From an uncultured Lachnospiraceae bacterium (GTDB lineage: Bacteria; Bacillota; Clostridia; Lachnospirales; Lachnospiraceae), in the NCBI GenBank assembly GCA_902762955.1, contig CACWQH010000016.1, positions 1 through 47,561 on the forward strand: a stretch of 47,561 nt of DNA. The letters run 5' to 3'. This document shows, one piece after another, positions 1 through 9,000 of this stretch; the first letter of the stretch is position 1; each line of letters begins with the position of its first letter. A program made the position numbers and the translations under genes. The notes under the pieces were generated by a model that saw nothing but the letters and a program-made list of their open reading frames with translations, was not told where the DNA came from and made no database searches.

Positions 1-2
1 AG

Positions 3-190
3 AGAAAATCAAAACATCATAAGAAGGCAAGCTGGTAACAAAAACTGCGAATAATCAAGATTTGTTACCTGTTTAGGAAAAATCAAAGCAACATAAGAAG
101 GCAAACTGGTAACAAATGTTGCAAAAAATCAAGATTTGTTACCTGTTTAGGAAAAATCAAAGCAACAAAAGAAGACAAGCTGGTAACGAT
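3..190. repeat. 74-bp tandem repeat, about 2.5 copies, running in from the left edge
   Basis: Units start near 3, 77 and 151, a period of 74 bp. Units 1 and 2 are nearly identical; unit 3 diverges after about 185. Each full unit holds an inverted repeat GGTAACAAA...TTTGTTACC (34-42 with 61-69; 108-116 with 135-143), so each copy can fold as a hairpin. The array may continue left of the window. It lies just downstream of mnmE (minus strand). I do not recognise the family. Confidence 0.8.
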
Positions 191-204
191 TGTGGCTAGC
201 TCAT

Positions 205-248
205 CACGCGAAGCGTGTCGGCAGTTACACCCTTTATATCCTGCCGAC
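205..248. other. Two adjacent hairpins downstream of mnmE
   Basis: CACGC-GAA-GCGTG (205-217) is followed by GTCGGCAG (217-224) paired with CTGCCGAC (241-248). They lie just after the mnmE stop on the minus strand and could slow or end transcription. There is no clear U-run, so a classic intrinsic terminator is not supported. Confidence 0.35.
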
Positions 249-270
249 TATCACCTCGACAAACCGGAAT

Positions 271-1644
271 TTACTTGCCCATACAGAATTCGGAAAAGAT
301 TTTGTTTACGAGGTCGTCTTCAAGCTCTTCGCCGATTATTTTGCCGAGAGATGTGTATGCAGCCATAAGGTCTATGGTAAAGAAGTCTTCGCCCATGTTT
401 AGGTCAATGCTTTCTAGAACCTTGGTCAGACTTTCTTTTGCTTCAGATAAAAGATTTTTGTGGCGGAGACTTGTTATGTAAACCTCATCGTTATATGAAA
501 GTTCATTGTTGAAGAACATTTCTTTAAGGGTATTATATAAGTCATCCTTGCCCGTCCTTTCTTTTGCTGAAAGCTCCACAATTTTCGTATCAATTTTTTT
601 AGTTATCCACAACTTATCCACAACCACCTTCATGTCATTTTTATTAATGATAGTTATGACTTTTTTTCCGTGTAATTTGTCCATTATCGTACGGTCATTA
701 TCGCTTAGAGGAACACTTCCATCAACGATATATAGAATTAAATCGGCCTCCTCAAGAGTGTCAATTGCTTTATCAACTCCGATTTTCTCTACGGTATCAT
801 CAGTGTCTCTGATACCCGCTGTATCCACGATATTTAGCGATATTCCGTCGATATTTAAGTATTCTTCAAGGGTGTCTCTGGTGGTTCCTTCTATGTCTGT
901 TACTATAGCTCTGTCTTCATCAAGAAGCATATTGAGTACGGAGGACTTGCCTGCATTGGGTTTACCTACTATTACGGTTCTTATACCTTCATTTATAAGT
1001 CGTCCGTTACTGCTTGATTTTATTAGTTTATCAATAGTTATCAACAAGTTTTCCACAACGCTTTTCAACTCCTGTGGAAACTCGTCCAAAGAGTAATTTT
1101 CAGGGTCATCCAAGGCGGATTCTATATAAGCGATATTATATAATAGCTTTTCTCTCATGTCCGCTATAATGTCTTTTAAGCCACCCTGTAATTTTTTAAG
1201 GGAGGCTTTGGCAGCTAATTCATTTTTGGAATTAATAAGATCCATGACAGCCTCTGCCTGTGACATATCAATTCTTCCACCAAGAAAGGCTCTTTTTGTA
1301 AATTCTCCTCCTTCAGCCGGTCTTGCACCGAGACTTATTACAAGGTCAAGGATTCTCTTTAAAACCGTGATACCGCCATGGCAGTCAAATTCAACCACAT
1401 CCTCTGTTGTATAGGTATGTGGAGCACGCATAACAAGAGCAACTGCCTCATCATATACTTCATCATTATATGTTATATGACCGAAAGCAGCAGTGTAGCT
1501 TGCCATGTTGCAGATTTTTTTATTATGGTTCTTTGGCACAAATATTTTGTCAGCTATCTGTATAGCTTTTTCGCCGCTTATTCTTATAATTCCTATGCCG
1601 GAGCTTCCCATACCGGTAGCTATGGCAGCTATTGTATCATTCAT
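271..1644 (-). CDS. mnmE: tRNA modification GTPase MnmE (TrmE)
   Basis: With MnmG, MnmE installs the (carboxymethyl)aminomethyl group at C5 of the wobble uridine of certain tRNAs, using a tetrahydrofolate C1 unit and GTP. The 457 aa match the family length. The N-terminal folate-binding domain begins MNDTIAAIATGMG. The G domain is intact: P-loop GKPNAGKSS at about 227-235, TTRDT at 254-258, DTAG at 274-277 and NKND near 334. The protein ends in the diagnostic CMGK, with the catalytic Cys. Its start overlaps the end of the upstream ATPase gene by 8 nt, so the two are probably co-transcribed. The usual partner mnmG lies about 9.7 kb away on the other strand, which is abnormal for this gene pair. 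Confidence 0.97.
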   Translation of the reverse strand: MNDTIAAIATGMGSSGIGIIRISGEKAIQIADKIFVPKNHNKKICNMASYTAAFGHITYNDEVYDEAVALVMRAPHTYTTEDVVEFDCHGGITVLKRILDLVISLGARPAEGGEFTKRAFLGGRIDMSQAEAVMDLINSKNELAAKASLKKLQGGLKDIIADMREKLLYNIAYIESALDDPENYSLDEFPQELKSVVENLLITIDKLIKSSSNGRLINEGIRTVIVGKPNAGKSSVLNMLLDEDRAIVTDIEGTTRDTLEEYLNIDGISLNIVDTAGIRDTDDTVEKIGVDKAIDTLEEADLILYIVDGSVPLSDNDRTIMDKLHGKKVITIINKNDMKVVVDKLWITKKIDTKIVELSAKERTGKDDLYNTLKEMFFNNELSYNDEVYITSLRHKNLLSEAKESLTKVLESIDLNMGEDFFTIDLMAAYTSLGKIIGEELEDDLVNKIFSEFCMGK

Positions 1645-2692
1645 AATCGTCTCCTAAATAATTATTAAGTACATAGTTTTCAAAGCATGGAAGTGTAAAT
1701 TTTACAATTCCGCGTTCATCACCATTTATTAGACCTCTTTTAATAAGTCTTTCTCTGTAGGGACTGAATTCATTTGGCTTAAGGTTAAGTAATTCTCGTA
1801 TATCAATTATTTTTCCACCTTTGGAAGAGGCTATTGCATACATTATTCTTTTTTCTTTTTCAGATAATTCGGACCAAATTTTATTATAAACATATTCATC
1901 CAGATATTCACGGTATTTATCTATAATCGATTTATAATCTCCGTTATTTTCAAATGTAAAATATCCAAGTACCTGGAAGGCAAAAGAATAACCTCTTGTA
2001 AGTTTTGCCATTTTCCTTGCGTTTTCATCATCAAGATGAAATGTATTTTTATATTGATTAACTATACTTCCTATATTTAAAGGTTTTAAAAAAATCTTTG
2101 GGGCACGATGTAAAAATGTTAAAGTCTGTTCATTTTGAAGAGCATCAATATTTTCGTATAAGCCGGTCATTATAAGATATAAAGGTAAATCTTGTCGTAT
2201 AAATATTTGAAATGCACTGGCAAATTCTCTCATGGTTTGAGAATTGACAGCTTCGTCTATGGTTATTAATACTCTTTTATTTTGCTTTTTCAGACTTTCA
2301 AGCATACGTGACAATGCTACTTCGATATCAGTTATCTTTTCAGACTTGGCAATTTCTACACCTATACCCCAAAAAGAAAGATTAATTTTTGCATCGCGTA
2401 TTATATCTGTTGCTTTTTTTTCATTGTAAAGTTTAGCTGCAAAATCAAGCAAAAGGTCTTTAACCGGATTTAATTCAAGAACAATCCAATTTTCTTCTTC
2501 CTTTATTCTTTTTGATATTTCGGTCATTTGAACAGTCTTACCTGATCCTCGTACACCGGTTATCATATATACCTGTTGCGGTGATACTTCAGAAAGAAAA
2601 TTTCGATATATATCTTCAGATTCACTTACTCTTGATATCATTTGTATAGGTTCTTTTCCAAACATTAAAGTATATGGGTTGGCTGTATTCAT
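1637..2692 (-). CDS. Solo AAA+ ATPase (Orc1/Cdc6-like fold)
   Basis: A 351-aa stand-alone ATPase with Walker A GVRGSGKT at about 46-53, Walker B-like VLITIDEA near 142-149, and a C-terminal winged-helix-like region. This layout is seen in archaeal/bacterial AAA ATPases related to Orc1/Cdc6, often on mobile or defence DNA; the cellular role is unknown. A GTG lies three codons further out, but GGAGTG sits 8 nt before the ATG at 2692, so I take that ATG as the start. The gene overlaps mnmE by 8 nt, in the place where jag or yidC is more often found. Phased TTTATA boxes lie immediately upstream and may be bound by this protein. Confidence 0.8.
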   Translation of the reverse strand: MNTANPYTLMFGKEPIQMISRVSESEDIYRNFLSEVSPQQVYMITGVRGSGKTVQMTEISKRIKEEENWIVLELNPVKDLLLDFAAKLYNEKKATDIIRDAKINLSFWGIGVEIAKSEKITDIEVALSRMLESLKKQNKRVLITIDEAVNSQTMREFASAFQIFIRQDLPLYLIMTGLYENIDALQNEQTLTFLHRAPKIFLKPLNIGSIVNQYKNTFHLDDENARKMAKLTRGYSFAFQVLGYFTFENNGDYKSIIDKYREYLDEYVYNKIWSELSEKEKRIMYAIASSKGGKIIDIRELLNLKPNEFSPYRERLIKRGLINGDERGIVKFTLPCFENYVLNNYLGDDYE

Positions 2693-2705
2693 AATTATCA
2701 CTCCA

Positions 2706-2799
2706 TTTATATTCGTTTATAGTTTTTAAAAATTTTTATAGTCGTTTATATTCATTTATATTCATTTATAGTTATGATATTATTTTATAGTCGTTTATA
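2706..2799. promoter_or_regulatory. Eight phased TTTATA boxes (iteron-like) before the AAA+ gene
   Basis: TTTATA occurs at 2706, 2716, 2735, 2745, 2755, 2765, 2784 and 2794. Spacing is 10 bp within groups and 19 bp between groups, so all eight face roughly the same side of the helix. The boxes are mostly followed or preceded by GTCG or TTCA (unit about NTCRTTTATA). They end one base before the GGAG ribosome site of the ATPase gene. This is an operator or iteron array by appearance; the protein that binds it is not known. Confidence 0.7.
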
Positions 2800-2826
2800 G
2801 TTGTTGTCAACATAAATTTATAATAG

Positions 2827-2857
2827 AAAAAGCCTATACGAATATATAGACTTTTTT
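2827..2857. terminator. Bidirectional hairpin terminator candidate
   Basis: AAAAAG-C-CTATA pairs with TATAG-A-CTTTTT across a 6-nt loop, giving A and T runs on the two sides. It lies between the ATPase promoter region and the far end of the CRISPR array. Confidence 0.5.
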
Positions 2858-3092
2858 AAAGATAATAATAATTTAATAGATAATCCAACTATTTCCACAT
2901 TCGTAACATCCTTGTTTTAATAGGTATTTTTAGCAGTTACAAGGTGTTATAGAATATCTCTCCAACCCTTGAAAACCTTAACTTTTTTGACAACAGCACA
3001 CCGTTTCGTGTTACATCATATTATATCCATTCAAAGCATTCCCCGAACTATCACAAGGGAAAAAATGAGGGAAAGAAAATCTGATAACACTC
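2858..3092. other. Non-coding stretch at the distal (trailer) end of the CRISPR array
   Basis: I find no open frame with a ribosome site, no degenerate repeat copy and no clear hairpin here. By array polarity this is the old, leader-distal end. Confidence 0.6.
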
Positions 3093-3524
3093 GTTTTACA
3101 ATAACTTAATTTCTTCAGGTGCTAAAACTAACGGTACACTATCCTAATTCTTCAGACGGTTTTACAATAACTTAATTTCTTCAGGTGCTAAAACCAAGTT
3201 CATTCGTCTTACCTTGAAGCCTGTGTTTTACAATAACTTAATTTCTTCAGGTGCTAAAACCTACTACACAAGCAAATTAAACAATCTTTAGTTTTACAAT
3301 AACTTAATTTCTTCAGGTGCTAAAACATCCAATCAAGATTTTCTTGCGTTACCTCTGTTTTACAATAACTTAATTTCTTCAGGTGCTAAAACATGTGTCA
3401 AAACACAATGGAGTTATTGATTGTTTTACAATAACTTAATTTCTTCAGGTGCTAAAACTACTTCACTTATAATTGTTATCTCATCAGTGTTTTACAATAA
3501 CTTAATTTCTTCAGGTGCTAAAAC
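3093..3524 (-). CRISPR. Type II-A CRISPR array, 7 repeats and 6 spacers
   Basis: Seven identical 36-bp repeats start at 3093, 3159, 3225, 3291, 3357, 3423 and 3489; all six spacers are exactly 30 bp. Read on the minus strand the repeat starts GTTTTAGCACCTGAAG and ends ATTGTAAAAC, the usual orientation for type II-A. The minus orientation is supported by the tracrRNA anti-repeat, by the cas gene direction, and by the leader-anchoring motif beside the 3489 repeat. The newest spacer should therefore be 3459-3488. No repeat is degenerate, even at the distal end. I see no convincing protospacer for any spacer inside this window. Confidence 0.98.
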
Positions 3525-3599
3525 CTCAAATCTTCCATACATACACAATATCCTAGTAAAGATTGAAGTTTAATCATCTACAAGCCCCCTTTCCTATTT
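3525..3599 (-). promoter_or_regulatory. CRISPR leader with ATTTGAG anchoring motif
   Basis: On the minus strand the bases directly before the first repeat (3531-3525) read ATTTGAG. This is the leader-anchoring sequence known from type II-A arrays of the S. thermophilus CRISPR1/CRISPR3 kind, where it directs polarised spacer insertion. The rest of the 75-bp gap to csn2 is AT-rich and should hold the array promoter; I see no consensus boxes I would commit to. Confidence 0.75.
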
Positions 3600-4598
3600 T
3601 CATTTTACCATATTTTCATTCTTAAGAAAAGCCAAAACCATTGGATTTACCGATTTTTTTATACAGTTTGTGATGCCCACTGTCCGGTTGACCAGTTTTC
3701 TGATTGTCTCCGATTCCAAAGAAATTATTTCACCGTCTTTACCAATCCGATGTACTACCTCTTTTATTCTTTCAAAAATGTCATCTTCTGAATATTCTAT
3801 TGCATAGGGAAAATTATCAAGAATAAAGGAACACATATGTTCAGAATCCGGAAAGGAAAATATCAAATCATTGAATGTGGATACGCCTTCTATCGTTCCC
3901 TGATCAATGTATACATACCCATCAAGACTTGTAGTAAAAATAAAATATGTCTCCGTTTGTCTCGAAATCAAAAGGCTTTTTTCTATGAAATGCCTATAAT
4001 CTTGTAGTTCAACCAGATGATCAATATTTTCTATGATTATAATAATTCGATTGGGAACACTATATTGGTATTCGCAAATACATTCCATCAAAGATTCCAA
4101 TAATTCAGTCTCATTCAATTTTTCTAACACATCCCCACTTTTCGAGAGCAATTCACTTTTTTGCACTATATCAAATAAATCATCTCTTTCATAATTAATG
4201 GAAAGATTAGGAATGTGAGCAAATAGTTCCTCCTCAACTCCCGAAAAAATACGTGTTAATTCCATATCAATTCGTTCAAGAGAATCTTGATAATTAAATG
4301 CATTTAAACGTTCCTTAAGCAGTTTAATAAAAAGACCGGTTTTAGCATTGCGAATAGTAGAAATCATTTCTTCCTTGTTATGTACCATTATTGTCTGATA
4401 CGATTTTCTCCCTATCTTTTCCCCTTCTAGAAGAATAATAGGCTCTTCCTCCCAATCGTAATATTTTCCAGCAGAAAAATATTTTCCAATATACCGAAGA
4501 ATCTTAGATTTAAGAATCACGTTCTGACCACACCATTGATTTACTCTTTCAAAATTAACATCATAACTTTTACTTTCAAATGTAATTGTAAAATTCAT
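3600..4598 (-). CDS. csn2: Csn2, long variant (Csn2-St-like)
   Basis: Csn2 is the type II-A-specific adaptation factor; it forms a toroidal tetramer that slides on DNA ends and works with Cas1-Cas2 and Cas9. At 332 aa this is longer than the common form of about 220 aa and fits the long subfamily (Csn2-St type) found with compact Cas9s. The identification rests mainly on position, between cas2 and the array, and on overall character; there are no catalytic motifs to check. The stretch IIIIIENIDHL near 190-200 looks like the degenerate Walker B-type strand of the Csn2 fold. The start ATG overlaps the cas2 stop by 4 nt (ATGA), indicating translational coupling. Confidence 0.85.
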   Translation of the reverse strand: MNFTITFESKSYDVNFERVNQWCGQNVILKSKILRYIGKYFSAGKYYDWEEEPIILLEGEKIGRKSYQTIMVHNKEEMISTIRNAKTGLFIKLLKERLNAFNYQDSLERIDMELTRIFSGVEEELFAHIPNLSINYERDDLFDIVQKSELLSKSGDVLEKLNETELLESLMECICEYQYSVPNRIIIIIENIDHLVELQDYRHFIEKSLLISRQTETYFIFTTSLDGYVYIDQGTIEGVSTFNDLIFSFPDSEHMCSFILDNFPYAIEYSEDDIFERIKEVVHRIGKDGEIISLESETIRKLVNRTVGITNCIKKSVNPMVLAFLKNENMVK

Positions 4599-4918
4599 AT
4601 AATGATCATCCTTTCACTCCCTATTGCCTTTTCCTGCGCCCGCTTCGTGCCTACCATAATCTTCATATCTTCATATTGTTTTTCTGTGATCATCAGTGTC
4701 CTAACATTTCCCGCAGGAGGAACTATCTTTAATAATCTTTTTTCAATTCTCTTTGCGTAATCCCGATTCAGGCATACTCGAACGTATACTGAATATTGCA
4801 TCATAACAAATCCTTCTTGAATTAATTTTTTCCTGAATATTCTATAAGCTTTTTTCTCCTTTGCTGTATCTGTAGGAAGATCAAACATACATATCAATCT
4901 CATAACTTTATACTTCAT
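4595..4918 (-). CDS. cas2: CRISPR-associated endonuclease Cas2
   Basis: A 107-aa ferredoxin-fold subunit of the Cas1-Cas2 spacer integrase. MKYKVMRLICMFDLPTDT holds the conserved first strand with Asp13, and QYSVYVRVC is the typical second-strand segment. The open frame extends further upstream, but the AGGAGGAGG at about 4922-4930 sets the start at the ATG at 4918, giving a normal Cas2 length. It overlaps the end of cas1 by 11 nt and the start of csn2 by 4 nt, so cas1-cas2-csn2 form a tightly coupled unit. Confidence 0.95.
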   Translation of the reverse strand: MKYKVMRLICMFDLPTDTAKEKKAYRIFRKKLIQEGFVMMQYSVYVRVCLNRDYAKRIEKRLLKIVPPAGNVRTLMITEKQYEDMKIMVGTKRAQEKAIGSERMIII

Positions 4919-5843
4919 AGTCCTCCTCCTCAAAATTTTTTTCATCTGGCACTTCATATCCATTTACATCCGGTAAAAGAATACATTCTCTGTTCCCCAT
5001 CAGAAAAGATGCATACTGTTCAACATACTCTTCTATCATATTAGATAAAAACATATTCTTATTATTATAAAAGACCTTATGGTTCAAAATGTTTACCAAC
5101 TGATGACGATGCTTGGGCATGAAATATTCTTTACTCTCCAGCAAGAAATACGCATATAAATCCACAAACGGTCGTAGCGGTTCAATTAAATCGTCCACAA
5201 GATTAAAACGGTTATATTCGTTTTTATGATGTATTCCAATCTGTGTATTCATTCCATAACCAACACAAGCTCTGGCAATAAAAGAACGAACAATGGCATA
5301 ACCGAAATCTAATCCGGAATTTAGAAGAATATCTTCATTTCCTCTTGAAAAGGATTGTCCCATCAGCGTATTAAAATAAATTTTTGCTGCATGTGCCTCA
5401 CGATTAGTTATATCCCCGCTTACAACCTCCCTGCTAAATTGCTCCAACTCCACCACAGAAACGACATTTCCCATAATTTTTTTGAGAACTACTTTCTGAT
5501 TTTCTATCTTTCTTCTTACAATTTCAGCCCATATATCATCATATAAATCCTTAGAAAATTGAATCTGATATTTGATTGTTTTTGCCACACGACTATGATT
5601 ATCATACGCTCCATATATTCCGATAGGGTTGTGCTTCTGATCTGTGATTACAACACCTATCCCCTCTTGTGCCAAAACGCTTAACATTCTTGCACTCAAG
5701 GTTGTTTGAAGGTTATCAATCACTACCATTGATATATCATCTAACGGAATCCATATATCCCCTTCCCCTTTATTAATAATTAAATTATCAAGTTTAAGTG
5801 ACATTTTTGCTTCGTTTTCGATAAATATAATGCGAAATCCCAT
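4908..5843 (-). CDS. cas1: CRISPR-associated integrase Cas1
   Basis: The catalytic subunit of the spacer integrase, 311 aa. The metal-binding residues of the family are visible: Glu149 in NREAHAAKIYF, His205 in GIHHKNEYNRF and Glu221 in DDLIEPLRPF. AAAGGAGG lies just before the ATG at 5843, so the in-frame ATG five codons earlier is not the likely start. The tracrRNA terminator ends about 20 nt upstream of this start. Expression of cas1-cas2-csn2 must therefore come from read-through past tracrRNA or from a promoter within that short gap. Confidence 0.97.
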   Translation of the reverse strand: MGFRIIFIENEAKMSLKLDNLIINKGEGDIWIPLDDISMVVIDNLQTTLSARMLSVLAQEGIGVVITDQKHNPIGIYGAYDNHSRVAKTIKYQIQFSKDLYDDIWAEIVRRKIENQKVVLKKIMGNVVSVVELEQFSREVVSGDITNREAHAAKIYFNTLMGQSFSRGNEDILLNSGLDFGYAIVRSFIARACVGYGMNTQIGIHHKNEYNRFNLVDDLIEPLRPFVDLYAYFLLESKEYFMPKHRHQLVNILNHKVFYNNKNMFLSNMIEEYVEQYASFLMGNRECILLPDVNGYEVPDEKNFEEEDYEV

Positions 5844-5862
5844 ACTTCCTCCTTTCATATAA

Positions 5863-5961
5863 CAAAAAAAGCACCCATAGGTGCTTTCTTGCTCTTCAAA
5901 AATGCAATTTCGGCATAAAGCCTTATTTTAACAGATCTGAAGAAATTAAGTTATTGTAAAC
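5863..5961 (-). ncRNA. tracrRNA: tracrRNA of the type II-A system, about 99 nt
   Basis: On the minus strand the RNA starts with an anti-repeat (5961-5937) complementary to about 24 of the last 26 bases of the crRNA repeat. A looped region and UAAAAU follow, the latter pairing with GUUUUA of the crRNA as the lower stem. Next comes the nexus AAGGCUUUAUGCCGAAAU with GGC/GCC stem; S. thermophilus CRISPR1 tracrRNA has almost the same nexus. A small UUGC/GCAA stem and a strong terminator hairpin end the RNA. A perfect promoter places the 5' end at or beside the first base of the anti-repeat, so the primary transcript is already near the minimal form. Confidence 0.93.
5864..5887 (-). terminator. Intrinsic terminator of tracrRNA
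   Basis: AAAGCACC (5868-5875) pairs perfectly with GGTGCTTT (5880-5887) around a 4-nt loop. On the minus strand a run of seven U follows (5870-5864). In the guide complex this hairpin also serves as the 3' stem of the tracrRNA. Confidence 0.9.
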
Positions 5962-5967
5962 AATAAT

Positions 5968-5996
5968 ATTATAACAAATCATTTCCATTTGGTCAA
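5968..5996 (-). promoter_or_regulatory. tracrRNA promoter
   Basis: Minus strand: -35 TTGACC at 5996-5991, a 17-bp spacer and -10 TATAAT at 5973-5968. Start of transcription is expected near 5961. It lies in the gap between the end of cas9 and the anti-repeat. Confidence 0.88.
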
Positions 5997-6030
5997 TTTC
6001 AAAAGTCAAAAAATTATTCAAAAATTCAGA

Positions 6031-9000
6031 TTAAAAATCAATAGTTGTTATAAAGCGTTCCTTTTCTATGACTTTCTCATTTCCCAAGATATCCGTAATA
6101 ATCTTTTTGACACTAGTTGTTTTAGACAAACCAACTAGATTTTGTTTTTTTTGTTTTGGAAACTTTCCGGCATCGATCGGCTTTGTCTCTATATAATTGC
6201 ACTTAGCAGGCATGGTTCTGGACAAGAAACGTTCTTTGTACACTTCTCCGCCCTTTTCATATTCAATAATGTTTTCTTTGTAGAAAGTCAAGCAGAACTC
6301 CCAACCATGCGAAAGAAGATCCAAACGATTTTCTCCGTTGGTCAGCATCTTTTCAGCTAAAAGGATCTTTGCATAAGCATCTTCGTCAATCACACGTTTT
6401 TTCCCGACGCATTTGATATCTGATTGCTTTATTCCAACAAAGCGATACATTCCGGTATCTTTATTCTTATAAACATCCATGCGGTATGGCTTAAGCGACA
6501 TCAAGAGAACTTTCTTACTGCCCTTTTCGTGTCCATATTTATGCGAAATATCCAGACTGCTATTTGCTTTTTCATTTCTAAACTTTATCTTTCTGATTGG
6601 TGCGCCGTTATGATTCTTTGCATATTTTCTCACAACATCACCGGTTGCTTGCTGATATGCAGTAAATGGATTTTTCTCATCTTCATATTCGTGAAAGACC
6701 TTCATCAAATCTTCAAAAGTTCTTGGATCGTTTTCATACATAAGGAAGTTTTTCTCTTTGCCCTTCTTGATCATTTCCTTAAATCGCGCCACATCCACAT
6801 TATCATACAAATCCAGCTTATCAATCACCCAGACTTCACCGTCTTTTTCTCTGGTACCGTATATCGTCTGGTCACACAGTCCTCGATTACATTTGCGGTT
6901 TTCCTTGTGAGAGAATTTGATCTTCTTCTCAGCCATACGGATTTCTTGTACGGTCTTGTACCAAGTCTCTTGATAAAGAAGCTTTTTATAGTAATCGTCC
7001 TGACTCTCCCAGTCTCTTTTTGAGAGAATCTCACCTGTCTCAAAATCGATAATCTGTTTCTGTCGTGCAAGAAAAGCATCATATCCAAGCTGTGAATAGG
7101 CAATCAACATGGCATCTACGGCATGATGCCGAAAGTTTTCATCCCTATTTTTTTCTAGCTTTAAATTATCCCTCATCTGGTGGGTAAAGGAACCTCGTAT
7201 TACAGATACAACTGTATCGGCATTTTTTGCTTTAAAATAATCCTGAAGTGTGTTTAAAACTTCTTTGGACGCATACCTTGTATCATTCAAATTGCGATTG
7301 ATAAATCCCTGAATAACTTCATGCTTGGTAATCTCTTCTTCAAACAAGAGATTTCTCAGTTTATTTTTTCCATAGTAATCTGCTTTCGTTTTACCGAATC
7401 CAAGACTCTTGACATATTCACGGTATGTATCATAGTTCCATTCCCGATTGATTGTTGCCAAATATCCAAAAGGTGTCTTGTTTCCCTTTTGCTGGTTCTC
7501 GGTGGCATATACCAAAACTTTGTTGCTCTGGCTGTCATTAAATGAAATTGAGATTGGAATAATATGATCCACCTCAAACATTCCTTGATTACGAACCAAC
7601 TCGTCAATAGGAATTGGCTTTCCGGAATATAAACATCTTCCACCCTGTTCATTCCACAACTTCAACTTAAGAACAAGTCCCTTGTGGTGTCTGAAATCTT
7701 CATCTTTGATCTCTAATCCGTACTCTTCGCGAATTTTTTTTAGGATTGTATTCAGTTCATTATGGTTATCTTTCTGAAGTTCATTGATCTTTTTCTTCTC
7801 TTCTTCCGAATTGGTTTCTCTAGGCATTTCTATTACAATTTTATTAGGATAACCATATTTTTTTATAAGTCCATTCGTAATCTGGTACACCACGGAAACG
7901 CTTTTTCGCACAATAGGATTATAAATATCCTTAACCGATTCCTTGACGGGTATCTCAGTGCAATCAGCAAATCGTTCACTCCTGGAATGAAATACTCCCA
8001 TTTCTGTTAATAAAACCATTTGGTTTTTAGATTGACAATATAATTCCGGAATCAGTTCAGACATTATCTTTATCGATAACGATTGCCATTTTGAGAATAG
8101 GCTTGGATTTTTTTGCCGAATGGCAATAAAAGCATCTACTGCCGCTTCATCACAAATAATAGGTCCTTTCTCAAAAGCCTCGATAATTCCGTCTCTTTCC
8201 GTATTTAGTGTAAGGATTCTTCCGACAATGTTCAAATCTTCTGCGGAAAAAATCTCAATTGTCAGCCCCTTTTCAGCTAAAGCCATTTTCATCCTGCGAT
8301 AGATTTCCATCGTGTGATAAAGTTCTACTCCATTTTTATCAATGCAGAAGCCGTCCAAACTTTCAATTTTCTCACCAATCACTGTCTCAAAAATCTTCCT
8401 GACACGTGTAGCGCTCAAATTAAAGGTATTTGCATTTTTGTATTCTTCTATTATCTTCTTTTTTTCATCTTCCTCTAGCTTCCGTCCATTGATAACAAGA
8501 TTATTCAAATCATTTAGTGCATTAAACTCCTGCGCAGTATAGGAAGCCCCGGCACCTCTTTCTTCATTGGAATAAACAGAACATTTCCCGATTAACTTAT
8601 CAAACAAATTATCATCTGTAATATATTCATCATTTTCATTCCTTCGCGTTGTGTACACACCATAATCGGTTCGGGACAACTCATTTCCAGGTCCAATATA
8701 ATATTTCCTTTTACGGGAAAAGATTTTAATGTACTCCTGAACAAACCCTTCCGTGATTCTGGGATTATTCTTACTCTGTGTTTCAAGAAATTCTTCAATC
8801 TCTTTTTTATATGCACTGATAGTAAATACATTCCGCACATTTACCTGCTCATTGTCTATCACTACCGCCTGATTGCCACGATAAGCACCGTACTGATCAA
8901 GCCGCTCAGCCTGAATCTGGCAAGGAAGTTTGGTTAAGAGTTCTTTTTGATTCAGTGCGATTCCCTTTTGGTAATCTCCAGTCGCATTTTCATCTATATC

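Noticed and set aside
506-1096. 196-codon plus-strand frame inside mnmE
   Set aside because: Shadow of the mnmE coding strand; no ribosome site and no family resemblance.
3327-3356. Spacer shares AATCAAGATTT and GTTACCT with the 74-bp repeats at 40-143
   Set aside because: The two matching pieces are separated differently and the PAM-side bases do not match, so it is not a protospacer. The words are AT-rich and likely coincidental.
6424-7023. 199-codon plus-strand frame inside cas9
   Set aside because: Antisense to a well-supported cas9; hydrophobic composition arises from the reverse complement of Lys/Glu-rich codons.
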